From the NCBI RefSeq assembly GCF_903166585.1, contig NZ_CAESCM010000005.1, positions 1 through 64,000 of the forward strand: a DNA stretch of 64,000 nucleotides. The letters are read 5' to 3'. Source of the DNA: Pedobacter ghigonis (GTDB taxonomy: Bacteria; Bacteroidota; Bacteroidia; Sphingobacteriales; Sphingobacteriaceae). The translations under genes and the position numbers were made by a program. Positions 54,308 through 62,804 of this stretch are shown piece after piece (positions within the stretch are counted from its first letter, which is position 1; each line of letters begins with the position of its first letter). The notes beneath the pieces were generated by a model. That model saw nothing but the letters and a program-made list of their open reading frames with translations. It did not search any database and was not told where the DNA came from.

Positions 54308-56515
54308 TTATGCATCAAACCTTGTAACCCCGGTAACTCCTCTAACTTTTAACAAATTTTTAATCAGGTTTTCTAAATGTTCGGTATCGTTTACAAAAAT
54401 CATAATCGATCCGTCAAATATTCCTTCATTGGTATCAACAGTAATCGACCGCATGTTCACCTTAAAGTCGGTAGAAATAACCCTGGTGATGTTATTAATT
54501 AAACCAACATCATCGATCCCTACAATGCGTAAACCGGTTAAGAAGGTAAGTTCCTGTTGTTTATTCCATTTGGCTTTAACTACCCTATAGCCATAATTCG
54601 ACATCAGCTGGGCTGCATTCGGGCAATTGGTGCGGTGGATTTTTATTCCTTCACTTACGGTAACAAAACCAAAAACATCATCGCCCGGAATCGGATTACA
54701 GCAGGCGGCCAGGGTATAATCTATTTTCTGCTGGTCTTCGCCAATTAATAAAATATCATTTTCTGAGCCTTTAATCTTGGTTTTAACCATATCAACCGTT
54801 AGGTTTTCTGGTCGCTCAGGAGCCCTGCTTTCTACTTCTTTCTCACTTGATAAATATTCTTTAATGTCTTTAAGTTCTATTTTGCCCAGGGCAACATTAA
54901 CAAAGAGCTCCTGCGTTGAGGGTAGTTTAAAGAAATAACTCAGTTTTTGAAGGTTATCGGTATTGTAGGTGATTTTAAGCGATTTCAGCTTTCTTTCTAA
55001 AATCTCTTTGCCATTTTCGGCAATTTTTCGCTTTTCTTCTTTTAGTGATGACTTGATTTTCGACTTGGCCTTTGCAGTAACCACTACATTGAGCCAGTCT
55101 TCTTTTGGCGTTTGCTTGCTGGAGGTAATGATTTCTACCTGATCGCCGTTTTGCAATTTGTAAGAAATAGGTACAAGTTTATGGTTAACCTTGGCACCAA
55201 TACAGGTTGCGCCTACGTCAGTATGAATCTCGAAAGCAAAATCTAAAGCGGTAGCGCCTAATGGCAACTGGATTAAAGCTCCTTTTGGTGTGAAAATGAA
55301 AATCTCGTCCGAAAAGAGGTTCATTTTGAAATCATCGAGAAAATCCAAAGCATTGGCTTCCGGATTATTCAGCATTTCGCGTACTTTCTGGATCCATTGG
55401 TCAAGTCCGTTGTCGTTGCTCGATTCTTTGTATTTCCAGTGTGCAGCGAAACCTTTTTCGGCAATTTCGTTCATTCTTTGGGTACGGATTTGCACTTCTA
55501 CCCATTGGCCGCGTGGCCCCATCACAGTTGTATGCAAACTTTCGTAACCATTTCCTTTTGGCGATGAAACCCAGTCGCGTAAACGGTCGGGGTTGGGGCG
55601 GTATAAATCGGTAACTATTGAATAAGCTTTCCAGCAATCTGCCTTTTCATTTTCGGGTGCCGAATCCAGGATAATCCGGATAGCAAAAAGATCGTATACC
55701 TCTTCGAAAGGGATGTTTTTCTTTTTCATCTTGTTCCAGATGGAATGGATTGACTTTGGCCTGCCGTATACATCAGCAACCAATCCTTGTTCGTGCACTA
55801 TTTCATCAATAGGCTCAACAAACTTTTTGATAAACAGCGCCCGCTCTGCTTTTTTCTCGTTGAGTTTCTTGGCAATAAATTTATAGGTATCAGGATCGAG
55901 ATATTTCATGGAAAGATCTTCCAATTCTGATTTTATGGCATATAAACCTAAGCGGTGGGCGAGGGGAGCGTATAGATAAATGGTTTCGGATGCGATTTTA
56001 AGCTGCTTGTGCCGTGGCATAAAATCCATGGTACGCATATTATGCAACCTATCAGCCAGTTTAATCAGGATTACCCTCACATCGTCGGCCAGGGTAAGCA
56101 GCATTTTACGGAAATTCTCGGCCTGCAAAGAGCTGTTGGTATCAAAAACACCCGAAATTTTGGTTAAGCCATCTATAATTTTAGCGGTTTTTTTACCAAA
56201 TTCTCGTTCAATATCTTCTAAAGTAATGTCAGTGTCTTCCACTACATCGTGCAACAGAGCGCACACAATAGAGGTAGTGCCCAAACCGATTTCTTCGGCG
56301 GCAATTTGTGCCACGGCAATGGGGTGATAAATATAGGGTTCACCCGATTTTCGGCGCATATCTTTATGGCTTTCGAGTGCCATATCAAACGCTTTACGGA
56401 TTTCCTTTTTATCGCCCTTCTGTAAAGTAGATTTACTTGCGCGTAATAATGCCCTGTATCTTTTAAGAATCTCTTGCTTTTCTGCCTCTAAATCAATCAC
56501 TAACTCTGTTTTCAT
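54308..56515 (-). CDS. RelA/SpoT bifunctional (p)ppGpp synthetase/hydrolase
   Basis: 735 residues with the full Rsh order: HD hydrolase (about 50-200, SGEPYIYHPIAVAQIAAEE and ALLHDVVEDTDI, LADRLHNMRTMDFM), synthetase (about 245-370, VYGRPKSIHSIWNKM and GNGYESLHTTVMGP), TGS (about 395-455, IFTPKGALIQLPLGATALDF), zinc-finger/helical part (CCNPIPGDDVFGF), and ACT (about 660-735). Key HD His/Asp are present, so both hydrolase and synthetase activities look possible. Governs the stringent response. Confidence 0.96.
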   Translation of the reverse strand: MKTELVIDLEAEKQEILKRYRALLRASKSTLQKGDKKEIRKAFDMALESHKDMRRKSGEPYIYHPIAVAQIAAEEIGLGTTSIVCALLHDVVEDTDITLEDIEREFGKKTAKIIDGLTKISGVFDTNSSLQAENFRKMLLTLADDVRVILIKLADRLHNMRTMDFMPRHKQLKIASETIYLYAPLAHRLGLYAIKSELEDLSMKYLDPDTYKFIAKKLNEKKAERALFIKKFVEPIDEIVHEQGLVADVYGRPKSIHSIWNKMKKKNIPFEEVYDLFAIRIILDSAPENEKADCWKAYSIVTDLYRPNPDRLRDWVSSPKGNGYESLHTTVMGPRGQWVEVQIRTQRMNEIAEKGFAAHWKYKESSNDNGLDQWIQKVREMLNNPEANALDFLDDFKMNLFSDEIFIFTPKGALIQLPLGATALDFAFEIHTDVGATCIGAKVNHKLVPISYKLQNGDQVEIITSSKQTPKEDWLNVVVTAKAKSKIKSSLKEEKRKIAENGKEILERKLKSLKITYNTDNLQKLSYFFKLPSTQELFVNVALGKIELKDIKEYLSSEKEVESRAPERPENLTVDMVKTKIKGSENDILLIGEDQQKIDYTLAACCNPIPGDDVFGFVTVSEGIKIHRTNCPNAAQLMSNYGYRVVKAKWNKQQELTFLTGLRIVGIDDVGLINNITRVISTDFKVNMRSITVDTNEGIFDGSIMIFVNDTEHLENLIKNLLKVRGVTGVTRFDA

Positions 56516-56601
56516 TTGTATTTTTTGCGTAAAAATTGCGTCTTATTTATGAATAAAACTTATATTAGTTCTGTGGAACAACTAATATATGAAATAACAC
56601 C

Positions 56602-56609
56602 TAACTTTG
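56602..56609 (+). promoter_or_regulatory. -7 box of the DUF4294 gene
   Basis: TAACTTTG (56602-56609) matches TAnnTTTG, 16 bases before the ATG. The gap to the divergent RelA/SpoT gene is only 109 bases. Confidence 0.55.
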
Positions 56610-56624
56610 TAAAAGTATAAATTT

Positions 56625-57239
56625 ATGAAAATTAAAGGGCTCTTTTTTCTTTGTATTGTAATGATTTACGGTGTTTCACTGCAGGCGCAGGAACCAGCTG
56701 CCCCTGTATTCCCAAAATTGGGTAAGAGCGATACAATCAGAGTAGCCTCTACCAACGATAATGGGGTGATGATTCCGTGGATGCAATTGGAAGATGTTTC
56801 TATTTATGCGGCCAGGATATGGAAGTCTCCTGCCGAACAAGCAGCTTACAACCGTTTAAGATACAATGTGTTAAAAGTAATGCCTTATGCTCTATTTGCC
56901 AAACGCAGGTATGAGCAACTTGAACAGGACCTGGCCCGGACACCGGAGAAAAAGGAACAAAAACAACTGGTTAAACAATGTGATAAAGAAATTAAAGACA
57001 TGTTTAACCGCGAAATAAAGGAACTAACAATTACTCAGGGACAGATTTTAACCAAGCTGATAGACCGTGAAGTTGGCCGGACCACCTACGATATTGTAAA
57101 ACAAACCAAGGGAGGTTTTGCCGCGTTTTCTTATCAGATTGTTGCCCGCGTGGTTGGCCATAATTTAAAAAGCACTTACGATCCGACAGAGGATAGGGAT
57201 ATAGAATCTATTATCCGCACATCGGGTTTTTATCAATAA
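56625..57239 (+). CDS. DUF4294 secreted protein
   Basis: 204 residues, signal peptide (IVMIYGVSLQAQ). Conserved DUF4294 parts: GVMIPWMQLEDVSIYAARIW, YNRLRYNVLKVMPYALFAKR, then a helical KKEQKQLVKQCDKEIKDMFN and LTITQGQILTKLIDREVGRT. Bacteroidota-specific family of unknown role. Followed 6 bases later by gpx, so one transcript with gpx and bshB1 is likely. Confidence 0.85.
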   Translation: MKIKGLFFLCIVMIYGVSLQAQEPAAPVFPKLGKSDTIRVASTNDNGVMIPWMQLEDVSIYAARIWKSPAEQAAYNRLRYNVLKVMPYALFAKRRYEQLEQDLARTPEKKEQKQLVKQCDKEIKDMFNREIKELTITQGQILTKLIDREVGRTTYDIVKQTKGGFAAFSYQIVARVVGHNLKSTYDPTEDRDIESIIRTSGFYQ

Positions 57240-57245
57240 AAAATA

Positions 57246-57758
57246 ATGCAGGAAAGCATTCCGAATATTTATCCGTTTAAGGTTAAGAAAATCAATGGCG
57301 ACGATCAGCCTTTATCTGCCTACCGGAATAAAGTAGTACTCATCGTAAATACAGCATCGGCCTGCGGATTTACACCGCAATTGAAAGAATTACAACAGCT
57401 TAAAGACGAAATTAATCATCCTGATTTCGAAATACTAGGCTTCCCCACAAACGATTTTGGTAAACAGGAACCCCTTGATGGTACCGATATTGCTTCCTTT
57501 TGCGAAGTTAACCATGGCGTTAAATTCCCTGTTTTTGATAAAATTATGGTACGTGGGCAGTTCATGCACCCACTTTATCAGTTTCTGAGCGATAAAAAAC
57601 AAAACCATAAATTAAGCTCGAAACCCCGCTGGAACTTTCACAAATACCTGGTAAACAGAAATGGCGAACTGGTTGACTTTTACCTGCCGTTTACCAAGCC
57701 TTTAAGTACAAAAATCAAAAAGAAAATTCAGCAGTTGCTGAATCAAAATGCCCGATAA
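57246..57758 (+). CDS. Glutathione peroxidase-family (thiol peroxidase) protein
   Basis: 170 residues. Peroxidatic Cys40 in NTASACGFTPQ, Gln74 in GKQEP, Trp129-Asn130 in KPRWNFHKY, so the catalytic tetrad is intact. Cys86 in FCEVNHGVKFPVF fits the resolving Cys of thioredoxin-dependent members. The usual FPCNQF reads FPTNDF, so the Cys there is absent. No selenocysteine. Reduces peroxides in the cytoplasm, probably with thioredoxin. Operon between DUF4294 and bshB1. Confidence 0.93.
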   Translation: MQESIPNIYPFKVKKINGDDQPLSAYRNKVVLIVNTASACGFTPQLKELQQLKDEINHPDFEILGFPTNDFGKQEPLDGTDIASFCEVNHGVKFPVFDKIMVRGQFMHPLYQFLSDKKQNHKLSSKPRWNFHKYLVNRNGELVDFYLPFTKPLSTKIKKKIQQLLNQNAR

Positions 57759-57763
57759 AACCT

Positions 57764-58480
57764 ATGAAATTAGATATTTTAGTTATAGCCGTTCATCCTG
57801 ACGATGCTGAGCTTTGCTGTTCAGGAACAATTTTAAAACACATTGCATTGGGTAAAAAGGTTGGCATTGTTGACCTCACCCGTGGCGAACTGGGTACACG
57901 CGGCACTGCTGAAACCCGCGACGAGGAAGCTGCAGACTCGGCCAAAATACTGGGACTGCATGTTCGCGAAAACCTGGGTATGCGCGATGGCTTTTTCCAG
58001 AACGATGAGTTTCATCGTTTAGAGGTAGTTAAAGTGATCCGTAAGTATCAGCCTGAAATTATTTTAAGTAATGCCTTAGAAGACCGTCATCCCGATCATG
58101 GCAGGGCAGGAGACTTGGTTTTCGATTCGGTATTTTTATCGGGTTTACCAAAAGTGGAGACGGTTTTAAATGGTGTTAAACAAGAAGCGCACCGCCCGAG
58201 GTTACTTTTACAATATATTCAGGATCGTTATTTAAGACCGGATATTATTGTCGATATTACTGATCATATGGATGCCAAGATCAAATCGATACAAGCTTTT
58301 AAGACTCAGTTTTACAATCCAGATGTTGATGGATTGCAAACTTATATTTCATCGCCCGAATTTTTTGAAAGTGTGATTGGCCGTGCCAGGGAATTTGGCA
58401 AGAGTATCGGTACAACCTTCGGAGAGGGCTTTACCTCGAGGAAATTATTAGGAGTTGATAATTTGTTTGATTTGAGATAG
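57764..58480 (+). CDS. bshB1: Bacillithiol biosynthesis deacetylase BshB1
   Basis: 238 residues of the GlcNAc-type LmbE-like zinc deacetylases: AVHPDDAELCCSG (His11, Asp13, Asp14), LTRGELGTRGTAETRDEEA, LGMRDGFF, and EDRHPDHGRAG. BshB1-type identity is by the TRGELGTRGTAETR segment. It deacetylates GlcNAc-malate on the route to bacillithiol. The immediate upstream gpx is thiol chemistry, so an oxidative-stress unit is a reasonable reading. The last gene of its unit; terminator at 58556. Confidence 0.93.
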   Translation: MKLDILVIAVHPDDAELCCSGTILKHIALGKKVGIVDLTRGELGTRGTAETRDEEAADSAKILGLHVRENLGMRDGFFQNDEFHRLEVVKVIRKYQPEIILSNALEDRHPDHGRAGDLVFDSVFLSGLPKVETVLNGVKQEAHRPRLLLQYIQDRYLRPDIIVDITDHMDAKIKSIQAFKTQFYNPDVDGLQTYISSPEFFESVIGRAREFGKSIGTTFGEGFTSRKLLGVDNLFDLR

Positions 58481-58484
58481 CCTT

Positions 58485-58637
58485 TTTTTAACCGCAAAGG
58501 AAAGAAGGATTCGCAGAGAACGCAAAGTTAGACCCAACATATTAAATTATTCATGATGGTTTCGTGCCTGCACGAACCATTTTTTGCTTTTAGGCTCCTA
58601 GTCCTTACTTTTCTTTGCGAAAACTTTGCGGTTAAAA
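58485..58637. repeat. Dispersed repeat with outer inverted ends (AACCGCAAAG)
   Basis: TTTTTAACCGCAAAG (58485-58499) is mirrored by CTTTGCGGTTAAAA (58624-58637). The interior holds CGCAGAGAACGCAAAG and a small hairpin that can serve as terminator for bshB1. About 153 bp, non-coding, resembles Bacteroidota repeats I recall. Confidence 0.7.
58556..58586 (+). terminator. Terminator of the bshB1 unit, inside the repeat
   Basis: ATGGTTTCGTGC (58556-58567) pairs with GCACGAACCAT (58570-58580), one T bulged, then five more T. Confidence 0.75.
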
Positions 58638-58688
58638 TGAAAGTCCAACAAAACCCGCATTTGTTTGTTATTTTGAAAACGAATAATA

Positions 58689-60050
58689 ATGGCGAATATA
58701 TTTTCTTCTCTCAAAAACGCATATAAGCTTTTTAAACATGTAGATTTCGATAAGTTAGATGCCTTATCAAAAAAAGTTGATCTGCCTAAAATGGTCGAAA
58801 CGATTTCCAACCTGGATGATAAACAGATTCAGGGGATGATGAAAATGATGGGAGGAGGGCATAAAAAGAAAGAATTGCCACCCATTGAAGGCGATTTTTA
58901 TCACCTGGGCGATGAAGCTTTAAAAGATGAGGATCGTGAGCTGCAGTTAAAAGTGCGCGCTTTTTTAGAAAAGGAAGTTAAGCCCATAGTAAACCAATAT
59001 TGGAACCGGGCCGAATTTCCATTCGAAATTATACCCAAACTTGCTGAACTGAACATTTGCGGATTAACCTACCAGGGTTATGGCTGTCCAGGTAAATCGA
59101 ACCTAATGGAAGGTATTTTAGCCATGGAAATGGCCAGGATTGATACTTCTATCTCGACCTTTTTCGGTGTGCAAAGTGGTTTGGCCATGGGCTCCATTTA
59201 TTTATGCGGATCGGAAGAACAAAAGCAGCAGTGGTTGCCTTTAATGCAACAGTTTAAAATTATCGGTGCATTTGGCTTAACTGAGCCTGAAGTGGGCTCG
59301 GCAGCGGCAGGTGGCTTAACTACAACCTGTAAAAAAATAGGCGACAAATGGGTTTTAAATGGTCAGAAGAAATGGATTGGCAACGCAACCTTTGCTGATA
59401 TACTGGTGATTTGGGCACGCGATGAGGAGAGTGGTGAAGTAAAGGGTTTTATTGTTAAAAAAGACAATCCGGGTTTTGCTGTAGAAAAAATGCAAAATAA
59501 AATGGCACTTCGCATTGTGCAGAACGGACTTATTACTTTAACCAATTGTGAAGTAGATGAGGCTGATCGTTTACAAAATGCCAATTCATTTAAAGATACT
59601 GCAAAGGTTTTACAAATGACCCGCGCAGGCGTAGCCTGGCAGGCTGTAGGTTGTGCCAGGGGAGCTTATGAGAATGCTCTCGATTATACCCGAACCCGCA
59701 AACAGTTTGGTAAACCGATTGCCTCCTTTCAATTGATCCAAAACCACCTGGTAGAAATGCTATCGAATTTAACGGCTATGCAAACACTTTGTTTTCGTTT
59801 ATCGCAACTACAGGATCAGGGTTTGCTGAAGGATGAACATGCTTCGCTGGCCAAGGTTTTCTGCTCACTGCGCACACGTGATGTAGTAAGTAAGGCGCGC
59901 GAGGTAATGGGGGGAAATGGTATTTTATTGGAATACAATGTGGCCCGTTTCGTTGCCGATGCTGAGGCTATTTACTCGTATGAGGGCACGAAAGAGATTA
60001 ATACCCTCATTGTTGGACGGGCAATAACGGGGTTTTCGGCTTTTGTATAG
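58689..60050 (+). CDS. Acyl-CoA dehydrogenase family protein, glutaryl-CoA dehydrogenase-like
   Basis: 453 residues, 60-65 longer than usual. Residues 1-65 (MANIFSSLKNAYKLFKHVDF and on to MMKMMGGGHKKKELPP) are a helical Lys/Met-rich extension. The FAD dehydrogenase follows: GLTEPEVGSAAAGGLTT, NGQKKWIGNATFADILVIWA, TRTRKQFGKPIASFQLIQNHL, and catalytic Glu432 in YEGTKEINTLIVGRAITG. The YEGTxxIN ending fits glutaryl-CoA dehydrogenase types. Acts on a CoA thioester; the substrate is unproven. It faces lysine 6-transaminase in convergent orientation, so lysine breakdown is a tempting guess. Confidence 0.88.
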   Translation: MANIFSSLKNAYKLFKHVDFDKLDALSKKVDLPKMVETISNLDDKQIQGMMKMMGGGHKKKELPPIEGDFYHLGDEALKDEDRELQLKVRAFLEKEVKPIVNQYWNRAEFPFEIIPKLAELNICGLTYQGYGCPGKSNLMEGILAMEMARIDTSISTFFGVQSGLAMGSIYLCGSEEQKQQWLPLMQQFKIIGAFGLTEPEVGSAAAGGLTTTCKKIGDKWVLNGQKKWIGNATFADILVIWARDEESGEVKGFIVKKDNPGFAVEKMQNKMALRIVQNGLITLTNCEVDEADRLQNANSFKDTAKVLQMTRAGVAWQAVGCARGAYENALDYTRTRKQFGKPIASFQLIQNHLVEMLSNLTAMQTLCFRLSQLQDQGLLKDEHASLAKVFCSLRTRDVVSKAREVMGGNGILLEYNVARFVADAEAIYSYEGTKEINTLIVGRAITGFSAFV

Positions 60051-60053
60051 CTG

Positions 60054-60088
60054 TAAACCTATGAGGTTTTTAAAACCTCATAGGTTTA
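60054..60088. repeat. 35-bp near-perfect palindrome (AAACCTATGAGGTTTT)
   Basis: TAAACCTATGAGGTTTT (60054-60070) and AAAACCTCATAGGTTTA (60072-60088) form a 17-bp perfect inverted repeat around one base. It lies between convergent genes and could act as a bidirectional terminator, but also resembles a common Bacteroidota repeat. Confidence 0.8.
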
Positions 60089-60091
60089 ATA

Positions 60092-60496
60092 TTATTTAAA
60101 AGGATGCTTATTAAACGCTACCTGGCTCATGGCACTTTTTTCGTACAAAGCAATACAGGCTTTATTAAAAACCGGATCAAAATTAACTTCACCGGGCGCT
60201 AAGCTTTGCGGAACGCTTGCATTTTGCATAAAGAAATACACTTTGGTATTGCCATATTTGGTGTGTGGCATTAAATTACCATAATCTTCCAGCTCTTTCC
60301 AAACCGAATCTTTAACTGTTACCACATAAATACGCTGTACAGGCCCTGTGTTATTATCGTTTCTGTATTTGGCAATTTCTTTAAAACCAGCTTTCATATC
60401 TTCAATCCCTGGTTGGTTAAAAGTATCTTTAACCATAAAGAAAATTAGGATTAAAACAATTGCTGTAATGCTATAAATAAGAGATTTTCTGCTCAT
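60092..60496 (-). CDS. Small membrane-anchored protein downstream of lysine transaminase
   Basis: 134 residues with one N-terminal helix (LIYSITAIVLILIFFMVKDT) and a periplasmic body of strands: VQRIYVVTVKDSVWKELEDY, GNTKVYFFMQNASVPQSLAP and FDPVFNKACIALYEKSAMSQ. It starts 3 bases past the stop of the lysine transaminase gene, so it is cotranscribed with that gene. No family recognised. Confidence 0.65.
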   Translation of the reverse strand: MSRKSLIYSITAIVLILIFFMVKDTFNQPGIEDMKAGFKEIAKYRNDNNTGPVQRIYVVTVKDSVWKELEDYGNLMPHTKYGNTKVYFFMQNASVPQSLAPGEVNFDPVFNKACIALYEKSAMSQVAFNKHPFK

Positions 60497-60498
60497 GC

Positions 60499-61830
60499 CT
60501 ACAATAAAGGCAATATTTTTTCCATAATGGTCAAGCCTTCGTCAATATGTTTTTGTTCAATGCAAAGTGCCGGACGGAAGCGGATTGTTTTTTCGCCACA
60601 GCCCAAAAACATCACATTGTTTTCCAGTCCTTTGCTTATAAAACTATTGCGCATTTCTTTATTTGGGAAATCGAATGAGCAGAGTAATCCTCTTCCGCGT
60701 ACATTAGTCATCTGATCGAAACGTTGCGCTAATTTTTCAAGCTGACTGCTTAAATAGCCACCCACCTTTGTTGCATTTTCGCAAAGTTTATCTTCAGCTA
60801 TAATCTGCAGAATTTGGGTTGAGCGCACCATATCAACCAGGTTACCGCCCCAGGTAGAATTAATACGGCTCGGTACCTTAAATACATTGGTTTCTATTTC
60901 GTCGATCTTTTTCCCTGCCAGGATGCCACATACCTGCATTTTTTTTCCGAATGCTAAAATATCTGGACGTGCTTTTTCGCTAAAGTGCTGGTGACACCAG
61001 AATTCGCCCGTTAAGCCAACGCCGGTTTGCACTTCATCGTAAATTAAGCAAGCTTCATTTTCATCTGCAAGAGCTTTTAACTGGATCAGGAATTCTTCGC
61101 GCAAATGGTTGTCGCCACCTTCCGATTGGATTGGTTCTACGATAATGGCGCAGATATCATCTTTATTATCGGCAAATGCCTTTTTAATTTGAGCAATAGA
61201 TGTTGCTTCAGTTTCGATAGCTTGTGACAGATTACTGCCCGATAGCGGAAATTTAACCTCCGGAACCGAAACTCTTGGCCAATCGAACTTGGCGAACCAT
61301 TTGGTTTTATCGGGCAGGGTATTGGTTAAACTCAGCGTATAACCCGTGCGACCGTGAAAAGCTCTTTCGAAATGCAATACTTTAAAGCCCTTTTCGCTGG
61401 TGTAACCCTTAGCAAAGTTCTTTTGCACTTTCCAGTCCATGGCCACTTTCAAAGCATTTTCTACCGCCAGACCACCGCCTGCTATAAAAAATGCGTGGTG
61501 CAGGTAATCTGGGATACCCACTTCGGAAAATGTTTCTACAAATTGTGCGTATTGCTGGGTGTAAACATCAGAGTTAGATGGGTTAGCCAAAGCAGCCTGA
61601 AAAAGACTTTGCTTAAAAGCCTCATCATTGATCATTTTGGGGTGATTGTATCCTAAGGGAACAGATGCAAAACAGGTGAAAAAATCGAGCAGGGTTCTAT
61701 TGTGTTTCGAATCGTAGATATACGCGCCCTGACTCTTTTCCATATCGTAAGTCAGATCGAAACCATCAGCTAAAATGTGCTTACTTAACGATTCACTAAC
61801 GCGGTTTGCAGGTACTGTTAATTGATACAT
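60499..61830 (-). CDS. lat: L-lysine 6-transaminase
   Basis: 443 residues from ATG 61830 (MYQLTVPANR); the TTG at 61854 overlaps the -7 box and is rejected. Class III aminotransferase: FIAGGGLAVENALKVAMDW, FERAFHGRTGYTLSLTNTLP, DEVQTGVGLTGEFW, and the PLP lysine in LAFGKKMQVCGILAG. These segments match LAT, which moves the epsilon-amino group of lysine to 2-oxoglutarate, giving 2-aminoadipate semialdehyde. Catabolic or osmolyte-linked role not decided. Followed by a small membrane protein. Confidence 0.93.
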   Translation of the reverse strand: MYQLTVPANRVSESLSKHILADGFDLTYDMEKSQGAYIYDSKHNRTLLDFFTCFASVPLGYNHPKMINDEAFKQSLFQAALANPSNSDVYTQQYAQFVETFSEVGIPDYLHHAFFIAGGGLAVENALKVAMDWKVQKNFAKGYTSEKGFKVLHFERAFHGRTGYTLSLTNTLPDKTKWFAKFDWPRVSVPEVKFPLSGSNLSQAIETEATSIAQIKKAFADNKDDICAIIVEPIQSEGGDNHLREEFLIQLKALADENEACLIYDEVQTGVGLTGEFWCHQHFSEKARPDILAFGKKMQVCGILAGKKIDEIETNVFKVPSRINSTWGGNLVDMVRSTQILQIIAEDKLCENATKVGGYLSSQLEKLAQRFDQMTNVRGRGLLCSFDFPNKEMRNSFISKGLENNVMFLGCGEKTIRFRPALCIEQKHIDEGLTIMEKILPLL

Positions 61831-61851
61831 AAACTTGGTTTTGGTATAATC

Positions 61852-61881
61852 CAAATTTAGTTAAATGTGCCTAAAATCAAA
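61852..61881 (-). promoter_or_regulatory. Promoter of lat (TTTG-N18-TAnnTTTG)
   Basis: TAAATTTG (61852-61859) and TTTG (plus-strand CAAA at 61878-61881) are 18 bases apart on the minus strand. The ATG at 61830 is 22 bases from the box; it overlaps the alternative TTG start. Confidence 0.65.
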
Positions 61882-62261
61882 ATTTAAGCACTTTTTGTGC
61901 CTGTAAAGCAAAAAACAGGTTTAAACAGTTTAAAGTATGTTTATAGACAAATTTGTGTTTTGGACTTCACAGATGTGGAAAACTTTTTAGCTTAAAAATC
62001 ACGATGAGGTCCTCTTGTGTCTTAAATCCATACGACAATTTATCTCCATCATCATTCAGAAACAGAAATAATTTTAATACTATTACTATACTCTATCTAT
62101 ACTTTAGGTATGCTTTAACTATGCTTTAGCCATATATAATGCTACTATATACCAGCCGTGGTATTTACATGGCACAACTGCACCCTTAACATGTCCTTAA
62201 TGCACGCTGTTTAAACGAAAACTGCGAAGTAATTTTACATAAGCCAACGAAATGATAAGGG
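61882..62261. other. Intergenic region with an 11-bp triple repeat, no gene
   Basis: No gene or RNA recognised. TATACTTTAGG, TATGCTTTAAC and TATGCTTTAGC (62098-62130) are three adjacent 11-bp units; a further TATACTC and CATATATA flank them. Distances to the SRPBCC start are about 130 bases. Confidence 0.5.
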
Positions 62262-62675
62262 ATGAAAAAAGACTTAATAGCAACCGTTTTGATAGAAAAA
62301 CCAATTGATGAGGTATGGAATCACTGGACAAATCCACTTTCTATAAAAATTTGGAACATCCCTTTTGAAGATTGGCATTGCCCCAAAGTAATCAATAATC
62401 TGAAAGATGGAGGTTCATTCTTTTTCAGAATGGAGCATATAAATGGTCATGATGGTTTTGATTACACAGGAATTTATGATAAAATAATTCGTTACGAATC
62501 AATAGCAAGTACCTGCAATGATGGCAGGCGAAATTTAGTAGAATTTCAGTCATCAGCAAACAATACCATTATCAAAGAAACTTTTGAACCGGATAAAACA
62601 ACACCCTTAGCAGTTCAGCAGGATTTTACAGATTCCGTTTTGAAGCGGTTTAAACGGTTTGTGGAACAACAATAA
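62262..62675 (+). CDS. SRPBCC-family (AHSA1-like) protein
   Basis: 137 residues of the START/Bet v1-like fold: KDLIATVLIEKPIDEVWNHW opens, with W at the helix grip, HINGHDGFDYTGIYDKIIRY, RNLVEFQS, and the C-terminal helix AVQQDFTDSVLKRFKRFVEQ. The family binds hydrophobic ligands or acts as Hsp90 co-chaperone-like. No partner or substrate is visible; an alone-standing gene, clean start at 62262. Confidence 0.85.
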   Translation: MKKDLIATVLIEKPIDEVWNHWTNPLSIKIWNIPFEDWHCPKVINNLKDGGSFFFRMEHINGHDGFDYTGIYDKIIRYESIASTCNDGRRNLVEFQSSANNTIIKETFEPDKTTPLAVQQDFTDSVLKRFKRFVEQQ

Positions 62676-62804
62676 AAACTTTCTGTAAAGTTCTAAATAT
62701 TATTACTTTAGCGGTTGAAAAAAGATAAATACTGCCTTAATTTTCATTAACCAAATAAATTATAACAACAATCTACACCTATCACTTACCTACCTATTAG
62801 CTTT

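Noticed and set aside
57246..57758. Selenoprotein reading of the glutathione peroxidase
   Set aside because: Residue 40 is encoded by a cysteine codon, with no in-frame TGA.
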